NCBI GenBank assembly: GCA_034766995.1
Contig: CM068313.1
Coordinates: 52,896,275-52,960,274, forward strand
Direction: 5' to 3'
DNA length: 64,000 bases
DNA from: Acanthacorydalis orientalis
Lineage: Eukaryota > Arthropoda > Insecta > Megaloptera > Corydalidae
Shown here: piece by piece, positions 54,731 to 64,000 of the stretch
Layout: each line of letters starts with the position of its first letter
Position numbering within the stretch: position 1 is the stretch's first letter
Position numbers and translations under genes: made by a program
Notes under the pieces: generated by a model
What the model was told of the DNA's origin: nothing
What the model saw: the letters and a program-made list of their open reading frames with translations, nothing else
Databases searched by the model: none

Positions 54731-55680
54731 ATTTAAAACTCACCTCGTATATATATATATATATAAATATCTTTTCTGAACCTTACAATACTTTATCACT
54801 AAATAAAATATAATTCTATATTTTATTATTGATAGAATTTCTGTATTTTCCTGCTCTATAAAAATTCTAGAAACATTGAAGAACGTGTTTTATTTTTTGA
54901 AATATTTATTTTTTAAAAAAATGATAACTATATGAAAGTACGGATATTTCATTTCGTTTTGAAGCAATTAACCTGGATAATTTATTTAATTACATTATAA
55001 AAAATTAAGTTTTCAAAGGAGCATAATTTTTTTTATTTACGAATTTATGGTCATAACTTGTTTATTTAATGTACAGCTTTCTCTATTGGGTGTATTCTAC
55101 CTACGACATTTATCTCGTTTTCTCTGCTTTTACTTTTATGAGTAATCAAGTTTAACGCCCAATCAAGGTATTGTTGTTTCTTTATGTAAATAGATTGTAT
55201 AAACAGGTGGATTCATTTTTATTGTTTGGGAATATTTGAGGTAACTAGTTTCTAGTAATTTTAATAACACCTTAAAAAAATTCATGTTGTATGTTTCTCA
55301 TAGATAAAAAAATAATAAACTACATTCCTTTTAATCGATAATTGTTCATATTTGTTTCACTGTGTCAGAAAAATATTGGATAAAATCTTTATTGGATAGT
55401 AAAAGTTTAAGTATTCATAAATAAAATTTTAATTTCTCTACGAACAACACAAAGTTCTTCTGTTCAAAAATTATCAATAATTGATTATCGATCATTTTAA
55501 TTACGAATGATTCGTATTATAAAACTGTTATCAGTTCACAATCTATCTAAGTGTTAAAAAAGTTGAAATTAATGGAAAAATAGTCTTACATAATAGAACT
55601 TACTAAAAAAAATTCAACAGTAAATTCTATATTCAAATATTAAATTACTACTTAATGAAATTGTCTTTCTATATATAAAA
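54731..55680. other. AT-rich stretch, nothing recognised
   Basis: It holds a short TA tract at 54748-54766. No coding was seen. Confidence 0.5.
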
Positions 55681-55870
55681 AATAATTTCATCGTAAAATT
55701 TCAATAAAACAACATTTTTTCTCATGTAGACTACTTCCTGCAACGTTGTTCCACCTACTATACACAACAAGTGCACGTTAACCATTTCCATTCCCGATCA
55801 TTTCCGATGTTTCACGAATCGCCATGATCGGCGATTCCAATGAAACAGTATTCGGGTACGACCAGTTGTA
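55681..55870 (-). repeat. Dispersed repeat B, copy 2 (inverted)
   Basis: The complement matches 24535-24713 through TGATCGGGAATGGAAATGG, AACAACGTTGCAGGAAG, TAGTCTACATGAGAAAAAA and TGTTGTTTTATTGAAAT. The segment ATCGCCATGATCGGCGAT beyond the matched core is an additional inverted repeat of this copy. Confidence 0.7.
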
Positions 55871-56087
55871 TCTCTAAGCAGGATTTCGTGTTTCAGTGCA
55901 CAGAAGAACACAAATAAATTATGAATACACAGAAGTGTACACAGAAGTTTTAGAATAACTTTACAATAAGTTTACTTTTTAGTTTCGCTATTTTCACGGT
56001 TTTATTTAAAATCAAAAAAATAAATTACATTAGACAATATTTTTATTTTGTTTTTCATTTTTTATTTAAAAATTGTTAAGAGTTAAC
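55871..56087. other. AT-rich spacer
   Basis: Nothing recognised. Confidence 0.5.
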
Positions 56088-56160
56088 CAAATCGAGCAAA
56101 GAGAGTGAAGCCCCCGGGGCTTGGCGTGTATAATGAGCAAGGGCGGAGACCTTTGGTATT
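56088..56160. other. GC-richer block with CCCCCGGGG palindrome
   Basis: AAGCCCCCGGGGCTT at 56108-56122 is a palindrome around a central C. The surrounding AGCAAAGAGAGTGAAG and GAGCAAGGGCGGAGACC resemble the GC-richer block of repeat C (33.5, 44.5 and 50.9 kb). Membership is likely but not firm. Confidence 0.45.
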
Positions 56161-56283
56161 CTAAATTATATTTATAATTTGCATATTTTGTAATTATATT
56201 TACAATTATAACATTTTAAGGATTTTTCAAATTTTTAATCTTGCATGAAAATAAACATGAAATATATACTGTGGACAATATAT

Positions 56284-56324
56284 TGAAATATAATTAATAC
56301 ACACACTCACTACATACACACATA

Positions 56325-56378
<54 letters not shown>

Positions 56379-56380
56379 TT
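56284..56380. repeat. (CA)n(TA)n microsatellite
   Basis: Compound tract with TATG interruptions. Confidence 0.9.
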
Positions 56381-56684
56381 GGCTGTCGCTTATTTATTTT
56401 TTTAAAAAATTAGTATCATAGCTTTCATCTCTTTGGTACAGTGTAATAAAAATATGATAAATTTTAACTTAATTGAAAGGAAATAACTTTTTACAGTAAA
56501 AGTTATTATATGTTCAACTATTATTTCAATAAGAACTGATTTAAAACATGTCAAAAATGGAAGAGTTTTAAAGGAAAAATCAACAATTAATAACAAATTA
56601 GTCTAGCTGTATATATATATATATATATACAAATTCGATATCAATTTCTAGTGCATTTTTCATAAAATGAATCAATTATAAAAT
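56381..56684. other. AT-rich spacer with short (TA)n
   Basis: TA tract at 56610-56631. A 64-codon minus frame (56402-56596) is featureless. Confidence 0.5.
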
Positions 56685-57227
56685 TTATTTTTTCATTGTG
56701 TCAAATAATTTCAGATCGACATGAAAAAAATATTTACTGATTCCAAAATACAGTTCTGTAACCAGAAATAATTCACTTTCACAAATCAGTTCTTCTTTCA
56801 CTCCACAAACAGTAATTTTTTTCTGATCAAAAATGATCAATAAATAATTATTGTTAATTTTTAATTGAATTTTTGTACCCATTTTGATGTTCATACGATT
56901 ATCATCAGAACGCAGAGATATAGAAAACTCAATAAAAAGAATTTTTCTATTATTTATATTTTTAATTTGTTTCATGTTGTCTCTGATTTTCAGTTGCTTG
57001 TTTCTCTTCCTTGAGGTCATTGTTTTTTTCTTTTCTTTTCCACTATCAGTTTCGTCTATTCTAATATCCAAGTGGATGGTAGTATTCACCTGATGATGTT
57101 GAAATAGACGAAACCAGTAGTGGAAAAGAAAAGAAAAAACAGTGACTTCAAGAAGACGAAACAAGTAATTGTTGTAACCTGGAGTTATGGGGGTGAACAT
57201 GCGTAAAGAAACAATAAAATTGATCAA
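56685..57227 (-). CDS. 180-codon open frame of unknown nature, spanning a large hairpin
   Basis: This is the longest open frame in the window. It starts with MINFIVSLRMFTPI, then has a basic central part (GKEKKKTMTSRKRNKQLKIR) and ends with KKITVCGVKEELICESELFL and the tail KYFFHVDLKLFDTMKK. I recognise no domain. A diverged version of its C-terminal part (KKYCVSCGKLKLFVKVDLPH) lies on the minus strand at about 62650-62740, so at least that part belongs to a repeat. The first third coincides with the inverted repeat at 56994-57168, so its residues there are probably not meaningful. It is more likely a TE remnant or chance frame than a host gene. Confidence 0.25.
   Translation of the reverse strand: MINFIVSLRMFTPITPGYNNYLFRLLEVTVFSFLFHYWFRLFQHHQVNTTIHLDIRIDETDSGKEKKKTMTSRKRNKQLKIRDNMKQIKNINNRKILFIEFSISLRSDDNRMNIKMGTKIQLKINNNYLLIIFDQKKITVCGVKEELICESELFLVTELYFGISKYFFHVDLKLFDTMKK
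56994..57168. repeat. Large imperfect inverted repeat (67-bp arms)
   Basis: Arm 1 (56994-57060) and arm 2 (57103-57168) are reverse complements with few mismatches. They include TTTTTTCTTTTCTTTTCCAC and TTTCGTCTATT. The loop is 42 bases. The purine/pyrimidine-biased arms could form a cruciform or a long RNA hairpin. Confidence 0.88.
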
Positions 57228-58003
57228 TAACCAATATTGAAGAATTTTTTATCAAAAAAATTTAGTGGTTTTTGCAATGAAAGAAAATAATTTGTATAAA
57301 ATACTTCTTTGACTCTGATTAGATTTGTCTTGATATGCAAGAATCAACAAACGTACTACAAAACCACGTATCGTTAAGCTCTGTTCCATATGTCGTAATA
57401 TTAAAACAACATTGACCTCAACCTACGACAAATAATTAACGCATTAAGTAATTATTTTAATGAAACCAAACGAAAACATACAATCATCTCAAAAAACTTC
57501 TCTACGCCTCTTGCATAACTGTACACATTTCTATACATGTGATTCTTTTGTCACACAGCTTGCAAATCTGTGTATTGTTGTTCTCGTAGAGATTACAAGA
57601 TTTTATAATAATATATTTACGTACGGATTAATTGCACACTTGAATGTACGGATGATTCAATCCGTTGCGTTATACGAAGGAAAAGAAAGCGCACTCTTTA
57701 ATTAAACAACTGGTGTACTGAATCGTTCGTTACGCAACCGACGTTTTCTCGCATATAAAATTCGCGAACAAATAATAGTTTTCTTAGTACTGATTTTAAA
57801 TGTATTAGCAAATCAAGTTTAAGTAGTCGTTTCGAAGACCTCAACGCGGATTCAAAACATCAATAACAATGTAACAATAGAGCAATGTATGTAAATGGAA
57901 TATAAATGAATGATTGTCTAAGGCGATTCTTAAAACATCTTCGTTTGTTAACTAATAGCAAAATCAGTGAAAATATACACGTATAAAAAAAGGAAATTAA
58001 TTC
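57228..58003. other. Unannotated stretch, less AT-rich at 57320-57760
   Basis: An 81-codon plus frame (57460-57705) has no recognisable family. Composition differs from the AT-rich background, without transposon hallmarks. Confidence 0.4.
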
Positions 58004-58016
58004 ACACATACATACA

Positions 58017-58067
<51 letters not shown>

Positions 58068-58080
58068 GTGTGTATATATC
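58004..58080. repeat. (TA)n microsatellite
   Basis: TA tract flanked by CATA and TGTG. Confidence 0.95.
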
Positions 58081-58084
58081 CATG

Positions 58085-58240
58085 CTCCTTTTATAGAAAA
58101 TGAATGTTTCTAGAAAAATGGAATACATTTCAATCCTTAAAATATTTTATGTAACTTTACTCCACTTGTCGGGTAACTAATGAGTTTCTCGTCGGAAAAA
58201 GATGGCTGCCTTGAGCCAATAAAGTCGTTATGCAGTTTTG
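58085..58240 (-). mobile_element. Mariner-type MITE family 2, end fragment
   Basis: TTTTATAGAAAATGAATGTT then ATGGAATACATTTCAATCC and CTTGTCGGGTAACTAATGAG: the 3' coding and terminal part seen at 25508-25700 and 49266-49450. The outermost terminal bases are replaced by the microsatellite. Confidence 0.7.
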
Positions 58241-58254
58241 GGTCTCTTATAGAA

Positions 58255-58800
58255 GCACGAAACTTACCTTCTTCGTTGATGATAAGGCCATCCTCACAAG
58301 TAGCTTGTCAATCGTTGTCATTGGCAGGAAGCTTCAGAAGTAGTTGTATGTCATTGCCAAGTAGTAACGCACTTGGCGGCTGAACATCAATGTTGACAAG
58401 ACCGAAGGCATTATCTTTACTAGAAGGGACTCGAGAGTTTCTCCTAATATAAAAACAAACGGGGTCGATGTAAAGTGGAAAGATTCCGTCAAGTACCTCG
58501 GGGTGCATCTTGACCGTAAGTTAAATTTTAACGAACATATACTTAACGCATGAAGAAAGACCCTAGCTGCGCTAAGAGGTCTTTACAGATTTATAATAGC
58601 GGTCTTGACTGTAACAGCAAGGTCACCATATATAATATGGTCATCAAGCTTATTTTCACCTATGAATCCCCGATTTGGCGGAACACTTCTCGACGAAACA
58701 TTCAACAGCTGCAAAGACTTCAAGACTCTGAAGATGACCCTGTGCAAGAACAAGACATACCCAACAACCTCTGACGATCTCTTTTCTGACAACCTCATAC
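58255..58800 (+). pseudogene. Jockey-type LINE reverse transcriptase relic
   Basis: Plus-strand frames encode FVDDKAIL at about 58272 (the YADD catalytic block with alanine changed to valine), then DKTEGIIFTRRDSRVSPNIK, NGVDVKWKDSVKYLGVHLDR and KLNFNEHI. After stops and a shift come LAALRGLYRFI, NSKVTIYNMVIKLIFTYESP, IWRNTSRRNIQQLQRLQ. This order (YADD, KT-E, YLGV-LD, TY-SPIW, LQ-LQ) is the jockey-clade palm-thumb region. It is 5'- and 3'-truncated. Compared with the LINE scraps at 15.9 and 28.7 kb it is less decayed and noticeably GC-richer. Confidence 0.88.
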
Positions 58801-58890
58801 TTTATACATTACTGCCGTAATTCAATTCAACAATGAAGAAGGTCCATAAGTAACCTCTCTTAAAGTGGATGTAGATTTTTTTTGGACCCC

Positions 58891-58938
<48 letters not shown>

Positions 58939-59550
58939 AAAAATTTGGTTTCCATTAAAGTTCACATTTTATTTAAATATTATTTTGTTACAAAATGAAA
59001 CTTTTATATCACTTAGGAATGACTGTTTTCTGTAAGTGGATTTCATAAATGTTTAAATTTTTTGTATAACTTTGGATTATTACAATTAAACTTTGATTTT
59101 ATAATTTAAAATTAATAAAAATCTTGTTAATTATCGTCTATATTCTTAAGTTATAATGGATAATGTGGATTGATTAGTATCTATTTATAATATTTGTGTT
59201 TGTACGTTGGTGTAGTAAATCCATTTTTCATTCTCAGTTATAACTCAATTTAAAAACAAATTATTTTTATAATAATTTCACAAAGATGAGCACATATAAA
59301 ATAGGTTAATCAAGTTACGATTCTATAGTTGATGCGGTACTTGTACTTTTCTGTAATTTTCTTTTGCCAATTTTGTAGATATTCGAACATAAACAAATCG
59401 ATATACATTATTGCTATGTAAATTATTGACTGTGTTAAAAAAGTCTAGAAAAAGACCATAAAACACAGGATATTAAAATAATTGTTAAATATTTTTGACA
59501 AATAAAGCAGTAGATCTTTCAATTAAAAAAATACAAACAATTAAGAATAT
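58801..59550. other. AT-rich stretch with a (TA)n tract at 58890-58938
   Basis: Nothing recognised apart from the microsatellite. Confidence 0.5.
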
Positions 59551-59640
59551 GTATATATATATATATATATAAATGTGTGTGTATGTATGTACATATATAT
59601 ATATATATATATATGTACATGTGTGTGTATGTAAATGTAT
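59551..59640. repeat. (TA)n/(TG)n microsatellite
   Basis: Two TA tracts around TGTGTGTATGTATG. Confidence 0.9.
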
Positions 59641-61165
59641 GCATTTATATTTTAAAATGCATGCATAAAACTTATATTTCGTTTTAAAATACCTAATAAA
59701 ATATAATTCCATAAATTAATTAAACAAAATATTTAGCTCGCTGCGTAGTCATATTTTGCTTAATTACTAACAGTAACGAAAATTATGGTTCGTTAATTTT
59801 TAATCAGCATTAACAGTACATTTATTCATTTCTACAAAGGTATAAAACATAATTTCTGACATTAATCATAATTTATTTTCGTATACTGTAATATAAGTAG
59901 TACATTGTATTTTGAGAATGTTTTTTATACCCAGAAAAATTTTTTACATAAAATCGTATGTAAAGATATGTAAAAAATAAATGCATCGTATTTTATGGTA
60001 AATAATTATTTGATAAATTTGTCTGCTGTTAAGAATAACACTTGGAATTTTCTAAACATCTTAATAAATAGTGGTTTCAGGTGTTATAAGTTTGGTTGTA
60101 GAAATCCTCCCTTAAACGGAGGGGGGGAGGTGAAAAGCACTGTCGGAAGGGGACGGATCTCCCTAGTATATAGAAAACATAATGGAGAAATTGGAAATAT
60201 GCTTGTAAATAAACTAATTACTATTTGTATTTATATCTGTAGTTCCTTTGTTGTATTATCATGGTAGTTCTCATACTCATTTCACCTACATTGAAATATT
60301 GAAATAATAGTATAAGTAATAGAAAAATTAAAATTAGTATTACAAAAAGAAATTATTTACTGAACATATAAATGATTTATTAACTCATATAAGTCAAAAG
60401 AATTTACACCCAGCACATACTTACATATCTCGATATGATTTATTTAGACTTTATTATTTACATTTTCATGTCCTTGGAAGCGATATTTTACAAAAAAAAA
60501 ATATACAAAGAATAATAATATGAAGAAAAGTAAATAAAATAAATCTATCGAAAATGCATGCATTGAATAATTTAGTAATTTTAACAATTCTAAATTATCA
60601 AATTTTTAGTAACAAATCTAAATTTTTTACTTTTTATAATTTATTTTATTGAAACTAGAAGAGAGACCATATAAACACTGATTGATTTTTAAAAAAATAA
60701 AGAAATGTTTACAAATATAAATCTCTTAAACTAATGTATTTATTGGAATATACGTACAAAATTAATAAAAAGAAGGATGATATATTGAAAATAAATTAAG
60801 AATCGATCGAAGGAAAGAATCAAAGTAATGATCCTTATTAGCACCCATTAACACCCATATATTGCTCAAATCAAGCGGATTTCCAATTATTATCATTGTT
60901 ATGTTATTTTTCTGTGTACCAGTATATATGATTTTTCTGTACAAATCCTGGAGGTCACATGAAAGTTTATTTATCCATCAATTATCTTCATTCATTTTTC
61001 ATTATCTTGAAGTAGATTTTGAACCTAAATTTAAAATCTAGTAGATTTTAGACACTGTTGTCAAGAAACTAAATTTTGAGTTTCCTTCATGATTCACACA
61101 GAACAACATGATAATTATTAAAAAACTAATTATTAACAATGTGTACTATTAATTAGTGGAAACTC
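59641..61165. other. AT-rich stretch with a small GC-richer patch at 60110-60170
   Basis: The patch (CGGAGGGGGGGAGGTGAAAA, GGAAGGGGACGGATCTCC) resembles the GC-richer blocks of repeat C. It is crossed by a 90-codon frame (59995-60267) that I do not believe. No gene was recognised. Confidence 0.45.
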
Positions 61166-61635
61166 TTAGGTTGGTAGAAAAATAATTGCGGTTTATGCGC
61201 CCATTTATCAAACTTTTGTGATTTTCCTAGCTGTTTTAAGTGGTCCAGAACTAATGGATGACTAACGATTAATTATTGTACAAGCTTTCGAATTGTTGTG
61301 CGTGGCGCTGTTTCCCCAGTGCGAAATTATTGGAACCACCATACGTTCCTTAACAGTACCCACACCAAAGGTATCGTTTATTTTACGAGCAATTTCTGCT
61401 ACTTTACCACCCGTTTTGAAATCATACAAAAAATACTCTTATTTGTTTTTTTCCATCTTTAATTCAATAGAGCAAAATTAATCATAAAACTAAAGTTGGT
61501 GATATGGAAATACAGATCGAAAAATGCACCTTAAAATGATGTTAACATGAAAACGATGAAATAACAATTTCATTGAAAAAAATTAAGGTTAGAATTCAGA
61601 AAACAAAAACCACAATTATTTTCTTACCAATCTAA
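61166..61635 (-). mobile_element. Mariner MITE encoding only the helix-turn-helix region, copy 5
   Basis: Ends are TTAGGTTGGTAGAAAAATAA on the left and, complemented, TTAGATTGGTAAGAAAATAA on the right. The minus strand reads VLDHLKQLGKSQKFDKWAHK and then PQLFFYQPK in the terminal repeat. KFDKW is the segment that normally precedes the catalytic domain of mariner transposases, so this copy shows the deletion junction most clearly. Upstream helix-turn-helix coding is partly deleted. Confidence 0.87.
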
Positions 61636-61722
61636 TAGATAAAGATAGATAAATATGTTGAAAAATAATCTAAAACTTATGGAAAAGAGAAGTATTATAT
61701 CAATCAAATTGGAAATATATAA

Positions 61723-61759
61723 ATGTATATATATATATATATATAAGTATATATAACTG

Positions 61760-61794
<35 letters not shown>

Positions 61795-61822
61795 TTATAT
61801 ATTTATATATATATATATATTA
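61723..61822. repeat. (TA)n microsatellite
   Basis: Interrupted TA tracts. Confidence 0.95.
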
Positions 61823-62344
61823 CTTAGCAATAAATCCTTGAAGACTGAGATGAAGAAGATAATAATTAAATGGAATACATATATTAATAAAAAACATAAA
61901 TAAAAATTAAAACACAGCTGTAGTGTGGGCGTAACCTTATATACTTTCCTCTTCGGTGCATGTAAAAAACATATTTGAATATTAACAGTTTTAATTATTT
62001 CGGTTCTTTTAATTAACAAAATATTTCAATAATACATACCTATATAACAATAAAATTTATAATACTATAGCCACACATAATGATACACGGACAAAAACTG
62101 TATACCCTTATCGAAATACTGTAAAATAAAAGTAGAATTTGCCTCAGGCAAGTTCTTTAAATGTATATACAGTACATTTAACAAAACACTTGTCGTCGAA
62201 ATAAGAAACTGATTACAATTCGAAACACTCCTCTCTATAGATTGTCAGTGAAACATGTATCACTTTAATGGAACGAAACCCGTTAGGTAAATAAAATGTT
62301 CCATTTTATTTGTTTTACGCTTACATGCTACATTTGAAATCTAT
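61823..62344. other. AT-rich stretch, nothing recognised
   Basis: No supportable feature. Confidence 0.5.
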
Positions 62345-62346
62345 AA

Positions 62347-62401
<55 letters not shown>
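62345..62401. repeat. (TA)n microsatellite
   Basis: TA tract. Confidence 0.95.
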
Positions 62402-62403
<2 letters not shown>

Positions 62404-63539
62404 TTTTACACGGTTTCATTAGAAATTAAAACATAACGGTGTAAAAAATATATATCACAAATAAAAAGAAAAGAAACGAATGAATTTATCTAAAAATAGA
62501 TTTCATATCGGTTGATTGGCAAAGAAATATGTGAAATACAAAGGTTAAATATTTTCAGAGAATTGAGTACTTTCTTGTCTTAAAATAAAATATTAAGTAA
62601 TAAAAGGTTTGAGTGCATTAACAATATATTTTATATTTTTCATAACGGATTTCTGACAATGTGGCAAATCTACTTTCACAAATAATTTCAGTTTACCACA
62701 CGAAACACAATATTTTTTTCTGTGCAAAAATAAAAATTTGCTGTAAATTATTATTGATGATTTTTGATTGTTGCTTATGCGTATTTATATGGCCTTACAA
62801 TCATTCTCAGAACGTCAAATAAAAGATGATTAATGATAATTAATTGAATATTTTGACGAGGACATGAAACAAATAAAATGGAAATTTTTGACTCAGAAAA
62901 ATCAGATTTTTCTGTACCTTTGTGCTTGAGGATGATGATATTGTCTCTAAAATTCGCATAAGCAAACAATCAGTAATGATTCATCCAATATTTTGGTTAT
63001 ATTTTATTGTGCTTTGTAGACTATAAAATAAGTTTTTAAGAACATTTGTTTTTTTTTAATTTGCATTTATTTAAACTATTCAATTGAAGATAAGAAATTG
63101 AAGCATAAATATTTACTACTATTACATTGTAATTACGTTCTCTTATCCAAACTTAATATTAGTAAACTAAATATTTCCAAGTTAATACAAATTATTAAAC
63201 ATTTCTCAAAATTACACTACATTTAATATTATGCATGAACACCACATGTCTTTACTGACGGTTAAGACATTTTAGAAATTATTTCTTAAGAATGGTATTG
63301 ACATGATAAGAAATATTACACATAAATGTCATAAATAAATCATATAGCTATTCGAACGTATATTTCAAGCTTTCTTTCTATCTTGTTTTGTCTTAATATC
63401 TCAAGCTCTTAAAACGTTATAGATTTTGGTGCCGAAATGTTCATTCGTTTCTTGTACTTTTTAAAACATAAAGATAAAATGAATATGAAAATTTCTTAAA
63501 TTGTCAGCTTTGATAATTAAATTAATTGTAACCTTAAAT
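62402..63539. other. AT-rich stretch with a diverged copy of the 56.7-kb repeat
   Basis: About 62640-62990 shares order and fragments with 56690-56900 (TTTCACAAAT, a CCACA-type cluster, CAATATTTTTTTCTG, GATGATTTTTGATTG). The minus-strand reading is KKYCVSCGKLKLFVKVDLPH. The family is unknown. The remainder is plain AT-rich sequence. Confidence 0.4.
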
Positions 63540-63551
63540 ATGTATATATAT

Positions 63552-63607
<56 letters not shown>

Positions 63608-63620
63608 GCATTAGATATAT
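63540..63620. repeat. (TA)n microsatellite
   Basis: TA tract with CATA and TGTA interruptions. Confidence 0.95.
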
Positions 63621-64000
63621 GCAGATTCTATAAGAGGAGAGGGAAAGAGGGGCATCTACCTCTGGCCTCACGATTTTAGAGGCCTCAATTTTTAACATGA
63701 AGATATAAAACAACTTAACACATGGTTCACAGGCAATTTTATGCAAAATTTATCACAAGCCACTGGCTATTTTTCCATATGATAGACTGTGTAGCATTCA
63801 CCTAAGTGCAATGGTACACAATAGGTTTCGCTAATATATTTAATTTCGGTCCGATTTCCTTTTAAAGAGTATTTTCGAATGAGATTTTTTTTATGCCAGT
63901 GACTATTTCTTCTAATATTTTGTTATTATCCAAATTTTATTATTTTTGCCGGATTGTATGTTCTAAAGCTGATACGTCCTCTCCATGGTATCATTCCTTT
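63621..64000. other. Window end, less AT-rich at 63635-63690
   Basis: GAGGAGAGGGAAAGAGGGGC and GGCCTCACGATTTTAGAGGC (a GGCCTC...GAGGCC inverted pair) stand out. No family was recognised. Confidence 0.35.

Noticed and set aside
58265..58275. CTTACCTT as a minus-strand donor site
   Set aside because: It lies within the jockey coding relic and has no acceptor partner.

Overview
This is AT-dominated animal DNA full of long (TA)n microsatellites and decayed DNA transposons. The mix of mariner, Tigger/pogo, piggyBac-like, hAT and jockey relics points to an insect. Hymenoptera (bee or ant) is my best guess, from the TE mix alone, and is low confidence. There is no bacterial-type gene organisation. 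I found no complete host protein-coding gene, tRNA, rRNA or CRISPR array. Long open frames are rare, and most are read-through of (TA)n (Tyr-Ile repeats) or shadows of broken transposases.

Layout. 0-3 kb: a 213-bp inverted-repeat MITE, a Tigger transposase C-terminal relic, and a three-copy tandem array of a Tigger end plus microsatellite. 4-7 kb: a mariner 5' half joined to an opposite-strand DDE_3 transposase relic, then a near full-length mariner embedded in (TA)n. 7.7-9.8 kb: piggyBac-like ends around another mariner. 10.8-15.3 kb: two more mariners and one copy of a ~510-bp duplication whose partner is at 17.1 kb. 15.9 kb: a LINE 3' end. 18.4-20.2 kb: a Tigger cluster with head-to-head ends. 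20.9 kb: a second mariner-type MITE family. 23.4 and 32.3 kb: two non-autonomous piggyBac-like elements with TTAA-type flanks. 28.7 kb: a reverse-transcriptase scrap. 29.3 kb: a broken mariner. 37.5 kb: a Mos1-like (mauritiana-type) mariner with clear TA target duplications. 40.4-41.0 kb: a hAT MITE with an 8-bp target duplication inserted in a DDE_3 transposase relic. 47.7-48.9 kb: an array of foldback MITEs alternating with (TA)n. 52.1 and 53.5 kb: a Tigger and another mariner. 58.3 kb: a jockey reverse-transcriptase relic.

Five copies of one mariner family have lost the catalytic domain but keep the N-terminal helix-turn-helix region, read into the terminal inverted repeat. They lie at 26.8, 31.3, 35.5, 43.2 and 61.2 kb.

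The signals that best suggest host function are two plus-strand sites of the form polypyrimidine-CAG|GTRAGT, at 29054/29055 and 51080/51081. These look like recursive-splicing ratchet points. With a compact GC-richer patch ending in CAG|GTATGA at 30888, they suggest the window lies inside a very long intron of a plus-strand gene, possibly with an internal alternative first exon. This is inference. All alignments were made by eye, so boundaries of decayed elements are approximate.
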